NCBI GenBank assembly: GCA_947044365.1
Contig: OX345636.1
Span: forward strand, 53,175,746-53,239,745
From: Petrosia ficiformis
Lineage: Eukaryota > Porifera > Demospongiae > Haplosclerida > Petrosiidae
Length of the DNA: 64,000 nucleotides
Direction: 5' to 3'
The notes under the pieces were generated by a model that ran no database searches, was not told where the DNA came from, and was given only the letters and a program-made list of their open reading frames with translations. Position 1 is the stretch's first letter, and each line of letters opens with the position of its first letter. Positions 10,164-21,061 of the stretch are shown one piece after another. The position numbers were made by a program, and so were the translations under genes.

Positions 10164-13100
10164 TTAGCCACTATGATGAAATTCACTGAATGCAGAGCGA
10201 TAAATATCTAAATCTCCTGGATATATTGCCTCATAGAATTCCAACTCATTTAAAAATTCTTTAAAGAATGTCATCCTCTGGTCGTGACTTAATTGATTAA
10301 AGTGATCAATAACGATCGATGGATTGTAATGAATGGATTTGGGCATTAAAGGCATTTTATGTTCGATGTTGTTGAAGAAGTATTCTTGTGGTATATTTAA
10401 TAATTGTAAGAGAGATCCAACATCTTCATTTAGGATTCTGAAATTCACATAAAAATCATACTTTATTTGACATGGACCACATAATGTTGTCATTGGGATT
10501 AAATGTTGATCAGAAGAAAGTAACTTTGTATGAAAAACATAGCCAAAAAATTCAGAGAAAGATGGCAATTCGGCATTCTTATCTCCGTATGTCTGTAGAA
10601 TTTTTTGCTGTATGATTTGATACTTTTTCGAGCTTTCTTTGGATGCATATTTATTATAATATGCACTAACAAGTCTCTCTAAAGGATCTCTAACTACCAC
10701 AAACTTATAATAGTTTTTAAGGAAATAATCAGTATTATTTTTGGGTTGATAACAACGGTGAGTCATATTAACTCTGCACAAATTAAGAGCTTTCCTCAAG
10801 TGTGCTCCATGTGATACTTTAGTCTTGTTTAACTCATCCAGTGTAAATAGACCTTGTAGAAGAACCATCATTGTTTTCATTGTTGTGCATCCTGTCTTGG
10901 GTACAGAACAGTAAATAACTTTATGTGTGTCTTCATAGATTACACGATCCCAATGAACTCTTTCTGTTTTTTGGTGGTAGTGTGAACAATATTCCTCTAC
11001 TCGTGTTTGTTGCCACTGTAGAGTTAAATTAATAGTAAATGTTATTGTTCATATTCGAAGATAATTAAAATTTTACATCAGTACACTATAAAAATTAATG
11101 GGTTGTTTTAATCCTCATTTGGTTACATGAATTTCAAAACAATATTAACCTTAAAGTGCTAATGCCCCCATATTTGTGACATTTGACCCTTACGCACTTA
11201 GGAGTGCATTCTTAGCGTTAGGAAGCCCTCCAAATGTTCGTTATTGGTTTCAGTCATAGGCCCAAGAAAATGGCTAAAAAAGATGATGGTTTTTCAGCCA
11301 CCCTTTCCCCTATACATGTATATAGAGTACGGGGGGAATTGTAAAGGCCTGTTGATCAGGCGCAGCCCCTCATTGTCCATGTAATTTGGGGTTTCAGTGA
11401 CACCACTCATGCAGTCTGGTGGGTTGGTGAGTCATTTCTCTTGCTGTAAAATATAGTTTAGTCCTACGAATCGCTTGAAAACTTCCCAGTAAGCAGGTTG
11501 CTAGATGTAGTACTCAATACTGAATTTAAAAGGAGCCAAGTTTCAGGGAAAAAAAGTGAATGATGGCCAAGGTATTTGTAGCATAACCTCCAGTTTTGGA
11601 AATGGGAATCATTGCCAAACTGAAACATGTTCAGCATTCTAAGGATTAATAATAGACTCAATACTGATTGATCTATATATACCCATAATTTACACGTGTA
11701 ATTATGTGATAGTAAATGGAATGTTATTTACTAAAAGTACAAATTCATGTACATCATTATACTAATCGATCTGGAATGAGCATGTAATATAATGTTTTCC
11801 TAGATGTGAGAATGAGAATGATAATAATAATACTCCACAGCACAGTTTTTGATACGTTTTAAAGCATGGACCAATTGGCTCAACAATGCTTAGTGTGTGT
11901 GCCATTGGGAAGACATCTTGAGCCAATTAACAAAGAGTCAATGCTGTTAGTGACAATATAATCATAATTAACTGCGCCATCTGGCCCAAAGAGAGAACTG
12001 TGCAGTGCCAAATAAGAAGCTCTTTGGGCCAATGGTGCAGTGCGCCATATAAGCTTATCAAAAACACTGCTCCACAGGTTATAAGCATAATACTACATTA
12101 TTATACATTACAATTAATACTGATTTTGTTACCCTGTGCTTTATTATGAAATGTTGTATATACTCCACAGATGTTTGAGAAGTTAGCACATATATATAAT
12201 AAATTATTATGTAGTTAGTATCCATGGGATTTATTTATTATTTTGTGTGTCATATATTGTATTTAGACATATACATTATATACTAGTCAATATAGATCAA
12301 GATCAAATTGCTACCCTGTTAGAAAAGAAATCGCTATTGATCAATTGTATTGAAACTCATGCAACCATATTGAGGGTTGAAATAGCCCATTAATTTTTAT
12401 AGTGATAGTCAATATAGATAAAGGTCTTGTACTTGTAAATATTACCTATCAAGAAAAGAAATCAGCATTGATGAAAACAGAATTGCATTGAAACTCCTTC
12501 TTACCACTACTAGGACAAAGTGATCAAATATAATTATAGTTCATACTTAGTCTTAGTGGGTGTATAATCAGAGAGTACGGTAGTACTCTCTATGTAGGAA
12601 TGGCCCCAAAAAAATGGCCGCCCATACATTTCAATTGCAAGTGGTAAGCTGAAATCTCTAGTAATATATACATATAAGTTAAAATATACATATAACTTAT
12701 AATACTGAGTATTTTTATGACAAGCAATATCTTTTAGATGCCCAGAGATATTCGCGAAAGTAGAGAACCGGCGAGTAGCAAAACTGGCTAAATCTTCATA
12801 TTATTATTATTCACTTTCTTTTTCAGAAAAATAGATTTCTATGTTTGTGGAGCTACATGTATTAAAGTAGATTTAGCACAAATAAAAATTTATTTTAAGT
12901 TAAATTCAGGAAAACAAACTTCGTACTGTTCTGTTTCTTGACAGACAACAAATATTTACAGCCACTACAGCAACCTACTTACGAAAGGACGTCATTTGTA
13001 ATACACCACACCAATTAAAGACCCACCCATTAATTAAGATGGATAAGGATAACAGATGGTGTTCTACAAAACAGATAAGTTGTATAAAGTATTATACATA

Positions 13101-14932
13101 TTACATAGGCAATATATGCATAATACACACTAAGATTACAGAACACTTCCACAAATAGAATTTGTAATCCAGAAGAATGATCAAAAATATTTTAAAAAAT
13201 GAAGGAGTATGTACGGATATATATCAAAACCGAAAAAGCACAGAACAAGATGACTTTGGCAACAAAATGAAATACCACTTCCTACATAAGTATACACAGC
13301 TAGAGTAAAGGCAAAACACAAAGAAGTGATACTTATGTATGGTTGTTATGTAGAAATGGTATTTCATTTTGTAGCCAAAGCCATCTTGTTCCTGTGCTTT
13401 TTCGGTTCCTACATACTCTTTCATTGAAAAAAAATTGTTCTTTATATATGGGATATTGGAAATTCTACTCCATACTACTACTATTTAAACCTCCAACTAG
13501 TTGATGTGATATATATATATAATCTTGTGTATTTATACCTATAGTATATGGTATAGTAGAGTATATATAATACACAATTAGTGAAAAATATTATTTAAAA
13601 AAATTATCTTTGCGGGTATTTCAGTTTGGAAGAATTGAAAATGGGAGTTTTAATTAAATACAGATAAACATTTTACAAGTAAACAAGTACTTAGAGCCAC
13701 AGGATCCATTGCTTGAAGTAACTCATTGATATTCACAGTTTAAACGTGAGATAATTGGATATTAATACCAGCACAATATTGCTTTCATAGTCTGGCGAGC
13801 AGACCTTTTTCGTCTCCGCTTTTACATCAGGACAAGACGAAGGAAATGTATGGAGACTCTTGACACGATTTCATGGGCTCTACGGGAATGGTGATAGAAC
13901 CAATGAGATACGAGTAGTCACATGACTCTATCCATGAGCACGGGATTAAAATGGAAGAGTACGTCCAGACAGAATTTAAGAGTAAAACAGAATGAGGCGA
14001 TATTACACTATCTATACAAGGTAGCGACAAAGCTTCAACAACTACATATTACCAGTAGTATTCGACATAATATCTCACTTTTGACAGCTTCTCAAGTTGT
14101 TGAAAGTAAGGTAGACAAAGGAAAGACCTTTCTGTGGCACTGGCACAGGTGTTTGGAGGTCAGTACTACCAGCAAAGCCTAATCTAGTGGCTTCAACTTT
14201 AAATAATTGATAATAGACTATATGATACTCCTGGATTGCTCCATATAATCTTTTATTTGCACTTTGCATGGATTGATTACATTCCTACGGCCCGTGAAAT
14301 TGTGTCAAGAGTCTCCAGACCTTTCCTCCGCCCCGTCCCAATGTAAAAGCAGAGGCAAAAGGTCTGCTCACCAGACTATTCCTTACTAGGGACAAAATGT
14401 ATGAGTCACCAGACTCCCTTTTTATTTGGTGAGTGTGGAGTATGGGAACGAGACTAATGATACATAGAATTTTTAAAATATATATCTTACCTTTCCTCTT
14501 TGGGTTATGTTTTTGTTGAAGACATATTTGTCTGTAATTGAATAAAATTAGTTTTATAATGATAATTATATACATAATGTATAACAAGGAGAGTTCCGCT
14601 TTAATTGTACCAAACAACTTTAATAATAAACAACAGATACAAACAAGTTTCTAGATCTGTTTATGGTAATTTATACACTTAGTTTATAAATTAATATGCA
14701 CCTATAATTTCTATTTTATAAACTACAATTCATTTATAATTAAGTTAAGTATAAACTTACTGAATTCTCCAATTTGATTCAAGCTAGTCTCATCTTCAAT
14801 TTCATCAAATGCTCTGAAATTTGTCGAATAATGTTCATTTCTGATTAATAGCTGACACAAATACAAAAGGATCGTAATTGTACATGTAAACACAGCTATT
14901 ATAAGAAGCTTGTAGCTTGCTACTACTTTCAT
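10164..14932 (-). CDS. Carbohydrate sulfotransferase, HNK-1ST/CHST8-14 type (copy A)
   Basis: Three exons: 14932-14761, 14531-14491 and 11015-10164, with donors GTAAGT and GTAAGA, acceptors ending ACAG, and consistent phase, giving about 354 residues. Residues 8-28 form a type II signal anchor (KLLIIAVFTCTITILLYLC) after a short cytosolic start, as in Golgi sulfotransferases. The PAPS 5'-phosphosulfate site is CSVPKTGCTTMK (about 107-118). The 3'-phosphate site is VVVRDPLERLVSAYYNK (about 177-193). Family members transfer sulfate from PAPS to sugars of glycoproteins or proteoglycans in the Golgi lumen. The exact acceptor cannot be read. The large second intron contains several mobile elements. 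A near-identical paralog lies at 29419-33540. Confidence 0.88.
11148..11665. repeat. Interspersed repeat R2, copy in unit 1
   Basis: About 500 bases shared with 30407-30683 plus 31357-31490 (unit 2) and with 63468-64000. Common landmarks are TGTGACATTT, a block beginning CAGTCATAGGCCCA, TTTTTCAGCC, and the tail GGAGCCAAGTTT with GAAAGTGAA. The 63-64 kb copy lies outside the duplicated units, so this is a dispersed family and not only a product of the segmental duplication. No coding capacity was seen. Confidence 0.75.
11841..12069. mobile_element. hAT-type non-autonomous element (MITE)
   Basis: 229 bases with imperfect ends CACAGTTTTTGATA and, inverted, CAGTGTTTTTGATA, flanked by an exact 8-base duplication CTCCACAG (11833-11840 and 12070-12077). 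Inner inverted repeats (GGCCCAAAGAG and CTCTTTGGGCC) strengthen the fold. An 8-base duplication is the hAT signature. It lies in intron 2 of sulfotransferase copy A. Confidence 0.85.
12568..12850 (-). repeat. Interspersed repeat R1, copy 2
   Basis: Reverse-orientation match to 720-1035, starting with the palindrome GAGAGTAC-GGTA-GTACTCTC. It belongs to a block of about 960 bases (about 12566-13530) that is missing from the equivalent place in unit 2 near 32290. Confidence 0.7.
13199..13425. repeat. Large foldback repeat
   Basis: The left arm (about 13199-13300) reads ATGAAGGAGTATGTACGGAT, then CCGAAAAAGCACAG and AAATGAAATACCAC. The right arm (about 13325-13425) is its inverted counterpart, with GTGGTATTTCATTTT-like sequence, CTGTGCTTTTTCGG and ACATACTCTTTCAT. 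One arm with the loop is also present at about 28615-28760 in unit 2. The open frame across it is a by-product of the fold. Confidence 0.7.
13788..14386. mobile_element. TIR DNA element with about 100-base inverted ends
   Basis: The ends are TAGTCTGGCGAGCAGACC and, inverted, TAGTCTGGTGAGCAGACC. Similarity runs inward about 100 bases through GGAGACTCTTGACAC. Unit 2 lacks it: near 32965-32995 the flanks join as TATATTCCTAACTAGGGAC. The target duplication is unclear; an imperfect 9-base candidate is ATTGCTTTC/ATTCCTTAC. The interior has only broken short frames. Confidence 0.75.
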
Positions 14933-15066
14933 TGTAACTACCTGAGGATTTATGTGACATCATGTGGAATTTATTAATGAGTTTCATAACTTATAATTAG
15001 AAATAGAATTATTATGGTCAAACAGTCAATGGGTCATGCGCATTATTTGGAATAGATTTGTAAACG
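14933..15066. promoter_or_regulatory. Shared bidirectional upstream region, sulfotransferase A / THAP A
   Basis: 134 bases separate the minus-strand ATG of the sulfotransferase (14932) from the plus-strand ATG of the THAP relic (15067). The same head-to-head arrangement recurs in unit 2 at 33541-33658. Promoter function is inferred from geometry only, and no confident TATA box or initiator was recognised. Confidence 0.4.
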
Positions 15067-15539
15067 ATGGAGTGTGTGTGTGTCGTTCCAGGTTGTTCAA
15101 ATCGCTCAGACAGAGAGAAACATTTGTCTTATCATCGCCTTCCTTTTAAAAATAAACAGCTTCTGAAAGTCTGGATCCACAAAATTGGAAGAAAAAATCT
15201 TCCAATCTCTAAGGAATCTCGTGTTTGCAGCTGTCATTTGTAAACAGCGCTAGCAGACGTCTAAGGCCAGACGAAAACCTACAGTGGACTAGTCAACGTT
15301 CCAAACATCACAACTCCGATTCCTAGGTGTAAGGAACCAGCTCAAAGATTTAATGTAGTTGTTTAGTGCCAAACGCAAGGTTGCTTGAGTTGTCTGGCAG
15401 TGCCGCCCACTTTGCATGGTCTGGAATGAATCACCAGCATCATTCACTCGTACACAGTGGAATGTAGGTTTGGTTTTAGGGAGGTACTTCCGTAAGTGGT
15501 TCAAGCAAGTCTGAAATATTTACAAAGCGAGTTGATAAA

Positions 15540-15764
15540 ATGAGTACTGTTCTTTGCCTTTGTTGTGGCGAAAACATCACTGAAAAGATCAATGACCGAA
15601 GAGACTTGTGCACCGAGTCATCAAGCCCTGTTCTGTTATTTTGGAAGGAGATCTTTTTAAGTAAGCTTGAAAATGATGGAGTGGAAGCAGAGACTTTTTT
15701 CAAGGATGTTATTGAAAAGCACAGAATGTGTAGGAGGTGCTTTTCGGCAATGGATCTTTCATGA
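15540..15764 (+). pseudogene. Cys-rich zinc-finger N-terminal fragment within TIR element
   Basis: 74 codons beginning MSTVLCLCCGENI and containing DRRDLCTESSSPVLLFW and HRMCRRCF. The C-x2-C at the start paired with C-x2-C about 60 residues later resembles a treble-clef, ZAD-like protein-interaction finger. The frame stops right where homology to the opposing helicase begins, so the gene is truncated by an internal deletion. Function is not known beyond probable metal binding. Confidence 0.55.
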
Positions 15765-15990
15765 TCGCTGTCAATGGAATGATTACCACAACGATTGAGC
15801 CTTCTGTTTGATTCATCAAATCAAACGCCACTGGTAAACACATATAACACAGGCTTTTTCCGTACCCAGTAGGTAAAACGACGAAGACGTCGTTACCTTC
15901 CAAAAAGTTTACAACTACTTCTTGCTTGGTTTTAAGTTTTGTAAAACCCATTGTCTTGGCAGCAGTGTTGGCTAGTCGTGATGAATCCAT
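15765..15990 (-). pseudogene. RecQ-like superfamily 2 helicase N-terminal fragment
   Basis: From ATG at 15990 the frame shows FTKLKTKQEVVVNFLEG, then motif I (VVLPTGYGKSLCYMCLPVAF, a Walker A loop with G-Y-G-K-S), and motif Ia-like VVVIIPLTAIMKD. A complete RecQ helicase core needs several hundred more residues, including the DEAH box, and all are missing. The last codons of the open frame (to 15709) are only the antisense of the zinc-finger fragment. It is a truncated pseudogene inside the TIR element. Confidence 0.8.
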
Positions 15991-16324
15991 GCTTGTAGGC
16001 GTGCATTTTCAAGTACACTTGAAAACTGCAATCTGATTGGGCTGCAACATATTTGCAGCATGTATGAGTGAATGATGCTGGTGATTCCAGACCACTTCCT
16101 CGTATGCAAAGTGGGCGGCACCGCCAGACTATGTACAAACTGAGTCATCATGTTTACTCACTGATAGTCAAAAGGACATCAAGGATACTGCTGTACAAAC
16201 TGAGTTTGACATGAGCTATATATATCACTTAGAAAAGGCACTAAAAAAAGAACAAGATGGTTCCATGTCAAATGTTTCTTCCAACTTGACAAACATTCAC
16301 TGGAAATATTTGGTATTTAACTAG

Positions 16325-17690
16325 TCAGTGGAATACTTATTGACTGCATGCTTATCAACACTGAATCGAATGTCATTTTTGTGTACAAAACAAAAAAAAA
16401 ATTAATTAAATTAATTCTCTAGTCCAATTCCAGTCCAGTCCTTGTTTTAGTAACTCCCATTTACAAGATAGCTGTGCAATACAGCAGCTGCGCTCTTTTC
16501 TTCAGTATGGTACGGTTGTCCGATTTTTTCGCCCCAACAAAAAAATGGTCCAGTACAGGAAGTTGGTCTGCCTGAGAGTCTTCCAATAAAAAGTGAAAAA
16601 AAAAAGAACAGTTCAAAATAAGAAAGCTAAAATAATGAAGCACCTTTGGTGCATGGCCTCGCCGCTGTAGCTTAAGGATAGGTCGCAATTGCAACAATTA
16701 AGATGCAAGAGAGAAAGTAACAAGCTTAAATTTGAATTTGTTGTTTATATAAAATTGGTTGCGAAAGTTTTTTGTGGCTAGACTGGCTAAGGTTATTTCT
16801 GATAAATATAAAAACACATGGAAGATGACTAAGAATGATTCTCCATCAGCTATACTGCTTTGCACTAGTATAATAACTATATTTCTTACAGTCAAATTAC
16901 ATAATATACTCTTCCAACAAATATTCATTACCTCATTCATTACCAAAATATCTATGCCACAACTGTCAGTTACTAAAGATAATTATCTTATAATGTATTA
17001 TACATTGTTACAACTACAATGAGCAAAAACATTGAACTTACAGTTCAAATATATGTAATTTGAAAGTCAAACAAAAGTTCAATAATAGCAGAAAGGAAGG
17101 TATCGCTCTAAACTGACCTCTACATTTGATCTCATGTGATCACATTGGGCGTGGCTGAGGGTGTGGGTTATTGCAAGTAAATAGCAGAAACTGGAGAGCT
17201 TACAGAGATAGAATGTTTGAGTCTGTAACTTGCTAAAACAATGTCTGTGGAAAATCTCTTTTCAATACGATTTTGATAAACTTCTTTCTCTACTCTATCA
17301 AGTTATTAAATCGACGCTTAAAGCATCTGGCTAGGATCTGTAGTGATTTTAGGATTTTCCATTCTAATTAACTTTTCATACAGTTTACTTCGTTATAAAA
17401 ACAACAGAGCAATAGAAGACCATGTTTTTGAACAGATCAGAAAGTTTGGCGGCTGTGGGAGGTATGCGTTTGAAGTTATAACTGTTCAAAGTGAAAAAAA
17501 GTTGGGAAGGAATGAATGAATAACTTGCTAAAACAATGTCTGTGGCAAATCTTTTTTCAATACGATTTTGATAAACTTCTTTCTCTACTCTATCAAGTCT
17601 TTAAATCGACGATTAAATTAAAAAAGTTGGGACAGAATGAATGAATGACATTCTAAAGAAAAATTAATTACTTATATATAATTATACAGA
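16325..17690. other. Stretch without recognised gene; internal direct repeat
   Basis: No domain was recognised on either strand. A block of about 93 bases (ACTTGCTAAAACAATGTCTG through ATCAAGT and AAATCGACG) occurs at 17228-17320 and again at 17520-17612. The motif AGTCTTCCAATAAAAAG near 16575 recurs near 39232, linking this stretch to unit 2. Confidence 0.5.
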
Positions 17691-18020
17691 GAGTAAATCA
17701 ATACAATCAAGTACATGTAATACAATAATATTATTATAATAAACTATACCCAATTTAATTAATATATAATTTTATTTAGACAGTGTTTGAATGTACTATA
17801 ATTATGATTTCATATTCTTTAATCTTATGGTAGAGAATTCCAAGTCACAAAGCAAACATAGCACTCTAGACTGGAGGAGGATAGGTCCTTGTGGCACTCA
17901 CCTTTTCTGAGCTGTCGAGGAGAGACATTATCTATATGTGTATACCCATTGTTTCCAATTGAGTAACTAGTTACAAGACTATTACTATATCAGTTCTGCA
18001 TTCTGAATGTCATATATATA

Positions 18021-18160
18021 TGTAGTATGGACACAATGTCATATAAATATGTCTCTGTAATTGTCTGACACTATTGTTATTGCACAATGTGTATTGTCTA
18101 TGATTTTATTAAGGGCTATTGGCTCTCTCACTCAATATTATCTTTCTCATTGATGTTACA
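18021..18160 (+). repeat. Left terminal repeat of Gypsy-2 (3' side, inverted)
   Basis: 140 bases, TGTAGTATGG to TGATGTTACA on the plus strand. For a minus-strand element this LTR should read the other way. It has an 18-base gap relative to the right copy, and that gap removes the TATATAAAAG box. Confidence 0.9.
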
Positions 18161-18178
18161 CTCTATCCCCCTCTCCTT
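18161..18178 (-). promoter_or_regulatory. Polypurine tract of Gypsy-2
   Basis: On the minus strand AAGGAGAGGGGGATAGAG abuts the left LTR exactly. Normally the U3 end TGTAGTATGG should follow; here the U5 end TGTAACATCA follows. Confidence 0.8.
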
Positions 18179-18186
18179 AGAAATAT

Positions 18187-19547
18187 TTAATGGGGGACCA
18201 AGTCACCATATCGATCAGGTTGACGTGTTGTCCTATTTGAACGACGTATTGGTAAAGGATTGCTAGGAGGTGATTCTGGAAGTTGATGAACTGAGATGAA
18301 ATAATCATTGTCTTCATCTTGAGGATATGTAGAATTAGTAGTTTCAGACGATGGGGAATCCTGCTGAAATGAATCGGGCACGGTGGAGTGAGTGAATTGT
18401 CAAACTGAACAACGCTTCAGTCTATCAAAATGCACCACATGTCATCTCCTTGGTCGTTGAACATCTTGGATCCTGTATACTACATCACTCAGGATTTTCA
18501 CTATTACAAACGGTCCAGACCAAGGACAATGAAATTTATGAGATTTTCCCCGAGGCACCACAGTGGAATGCAGCCAGACTTTGTCTCCAATTTTTAGAGG
18601 ACTGCCAGTTTTATTTTTATCATACAGTTCCTTTTGACGCTGTTGACGTAATGACATGTGTTGTCTCACTGAATGGTAGGCTTGTTCGAGTCTAATACGA
18701 AGCTCAGCGCATACTTTGATGGTGTGGAGTCATTTTCTACTTCTGGAGGTGGGAACATCAAATCAATTGGAAGTCTTGCTTCCCTTCCAAACATAAGACT
18801 AAATGGTGTAGCTCCAGTTGTCTCTTGAATGCTAGTTCTATATGCATACATGACCAGAGGCAGGTTTATGTCCCAGTCTTCTTCTTCTTGAGAAATGGTA
18901 CTTAACATGTCGAGGAGGGTCCTATTGAAACGCTCAACCATGCCATTCGATTGTGGATGGCACGGTGTAGTCCTTGTTTTCTCAATTCCTAATATCTTGC
19001 AAGCTTCTTTCACTAAAGCAGATTCAAAATTTCGTCCTTGGTCTGTGTGAAGGTACTCTGGGCTTCCAAACCGAGTTACAAAGTGGTTAACGAACAGTCT
19101 AGCAACAGTTTGTGCTTCCATATTTGACATTGGCAGAGCTTCCATCCACTTGGTAAAATAATCTCCAATGACCAGAATATACCGATTCTGCCGTTTTGTT
19201 ACTGGGAGAGGACCAAGGATATCCATTGAAACTCTCTGTAGGGGTTTACCCGCTGTTTCTGTCTGCATGGGTGCATGGTGTGGTTGAACTGGTAGCTTTC
19301 GAGCTATACACTTTAAACAGCTTCTACACCAATCTGCTACGTCTCGTCTCTGACCTGGCCAATAAAAACGTCTTTGGACTTTGTCCAGTGTTTTCCGCAT
19401 TCCAAGGTGCCCTGCGGTAGCCGAATCATGTAGCTGTGTTAGGACAATGAAAACCATTTCCAAGGGAAGTACTATCTGGAGTTCAGGATTGCTTCCTCCA
19501 CCTCCTAACATCTTCCCACAATCTGTACAGAATACCATCTTGTCCAA
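18187..19547 (-). pseudogene. Gypsy-2 integrase and C-terminal region, broken
   Basis: The integrase zinc region (HDSATAGHLGMRKT, WCRSCLKCIA) is followed by the catalytic core with D in VSMDILGPLP, D in HTDQGRNFES and E in NGMVERFNRTLLDML. A separate frame (18442-18669) carries the C-terminal KIGDKVWLHS and WSGPFVIVKILSDVVYRIQ. A last frame (18187-18381) carries the arginine-rich tail. Two frame changes or stops separate these three pieces. Confidence 0.88.
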
Positions 19548-21061
19548 TTTGGAGCTGTTGGCGTTGGCACCAGAGTGTTTGGAGTTTTTGACTGACTTCT
19601 CTGGGAATTTTTGGAAGTGTGTTAGTTTGAATCCAATTGATCATTTCTTTAATGTCAGGATCCTTTGATTGATGTGCTTTCAGCTCATCTATTGACCATT
19701 CCGGTACCCATTTAGATACAGAAGAAATAGAATTAGTTGCTTGTTCATCCAACATTGTTTCACCACACTGCTTACAGTGGTCAATACGAGAAAGAGAGTC
19801 TGCATTGGTATGTTGTTGGCCTGGTCTGTGCTCAATTGTGAAAGTGAACTCTGCAAGGCGTTCTATCAATCGTGCGATTTGACCTTCAGGCTCTTTGAAA
19901 TTAAAAAGCCACCTGAGTGCATTATGATCGGTCCTTATTTTGAAATCTTTCCCCACCAAGTAGGGCCGGAAATACTGGACTGCCCAAACTAAGGCTAACA
20001 TTTCCTTTCTCGTAGCAGAATATTTGCGCAATAAATTGCTCATCAAATCGTGGGAATGTTAGAACTGGGGCCAAGGTGAGTAAGTGTTTCAGAGAATGAA
20101 ATGCTTGGTTAGTTTCGGATGTCCACTCCCAGGATGTTTGTTTCTCTGTTAGTTTGTAAAGGGGAGCTGCAACATTGGCAAAATTCTTTATGAATCGCCA
20201 ATAATAAGAGGCAAAACCTAAAAACTGTCGGATTTCCTTTAGGTTAGTAGGAGCAGGCCATTGGTAGATGACAACTGTTTTATCAAGGTCAGTTTGTATT
20301 CCTTCTGCTGAAATTATATGTCCCAGGTATTTCACTTTATTGTTTAAAAAGTGACACTTGGATGGTTTGATCTTAAGTCCACCATGACGGAGACGTTGGA
20401 GTACCAACCCACCGAGCAATAGAATGGCTGTATATGATTATATCATCTAGATACACAAGACAGACTGACCACTGTAATCCAGCTAGAACAAGTTGCATTA
20501 AGCGTTGAAATGTACTCGGGGCATTACACAAACCAAAAGGCATCACCTTGAATTGATGGAAACCGAAAGGGGTAATGAATGCAGTTCTCTCTATCATCGG
20601 GGTGCACTTCAACCTGCCAGTAGCCACTTGCCAGAAAACCATTTCGCTTCAGCCAAAACATCTAGAGTCTCATCGATACGAGGTAAAGGATAAGCATCCT
20701 TCTTTGTTACATCATTCAGTTTTCGAAAGTCGACGCAAAATCTGAGGGACCGATCTTTCTTTTTGACTAATACGATGGGGGATGACCAAGGTCCAGTTGA
20801 TGGTTCTATGACGCCTTTTTTTAACATATCGTCAATCATTGTTTTGTTGCCGAATAGGCTTTGCATCTCCTGTATTCGATGCTGGGTGATCTGCGTTTTG
20901 CCTATATTATTTCCATCATCAATAACATCCTGGAATTCTGTTAACAATTCACATAACAACTCTTTCTGTGCGGATGGTATATCAGGTAGTTTCGAAATCA
21001 TCTTTTGAATGATGTGTTGAGAGTTTTGCTTTAGATTGGAATGTGATGACTGTTCTAACAT
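19483..21061 (-). pseudogene. Gypsy-2 reverse transcriptase and RNase H, broken
   Basis: Four overlapping minus-strand frames. At 20609-21061 the piece has MLKKGVIEPSTGPWSSPIVL and RFCVDFRKLNDVTKKDAYPL. At 20373-20642 it has GFHQFKVMPFGLCNAPSTFQ and the catalytic VYLDDIIIYS. At 19922-20419 it has KYLGHIISAEGI and IRQFLGFASYYWRFI. At 19483-20046 the RNase H has RKEMLALVWAVQYF and RTDHNALRWLFNF. Frame changes occur near 20630, 20400 and 20030. The motif residues are conserved despite the broken frame. Confidence 0.88.

Larger units (their letters stand above)
15391..16131. mobile_element. TIR DNA transposon derivative carrying zinc-finger and RecQ-helicase fragments
   Basis: The ends are inverted repeats of about 60 bases: CTGGCAGTGCCGCCCACTTT on the left and CTGGCGGTGCCGCCCACTTT inverted on the right, then a shared AATCACCAGCATCATTCACT block. 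Unit 2 has the uninterrupted site (GCTAGAGCTGTACAAAC near 33955). Inside are two coding fragments, each starting near one end and reading inward: a zinc-finger fragment (15540, plus) and a RecQ-like helicase fragment (15990, minus). They meet abruptly near 15764. This fits an internally deleted copy of a larger two-gene transposon. Helicase-bearing Academ (AcademH) elements are a candidate family, but the short target duplication could not be fixed. Confidence 0.75.
15067..16322 (+). pseudogene. THAP-domain protein relic (copy A), split by a TIR element
   Basis: 58 codons from 15067 form a THAP zinc finger with the C2CH ligands in CVVPGC and VCSCHL, the HRLPF motif and a conserved W in VWIHKI. 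The frame stops at TAA 15241-15243, and homology continues in another frame (RRLRPDE) to about 15385. A TIR element (15391-16131) then interrupts it. After that, VQTESSCLLTDSQKDIKD continues to a stop near 16322. Unit 2 shows that the gene type also carries a DDE transposase-like segment, so this is probably a domesticated or dead THAP transposase and not a host regulator. Confidence 0.7.

Noticed and set aside
15289..15703. Minus-strand frames opposite the zinc-finger fragment
   Set aside because: No conserved motifs. They are antisense to the Cys-rich frame at 15540-15764 and run across the element's left inverted end.
19196..20046. Plus-strand open frames over Gypsy-2
   Set aside because: They are antisense to well-supported integrase and RNase H frames.
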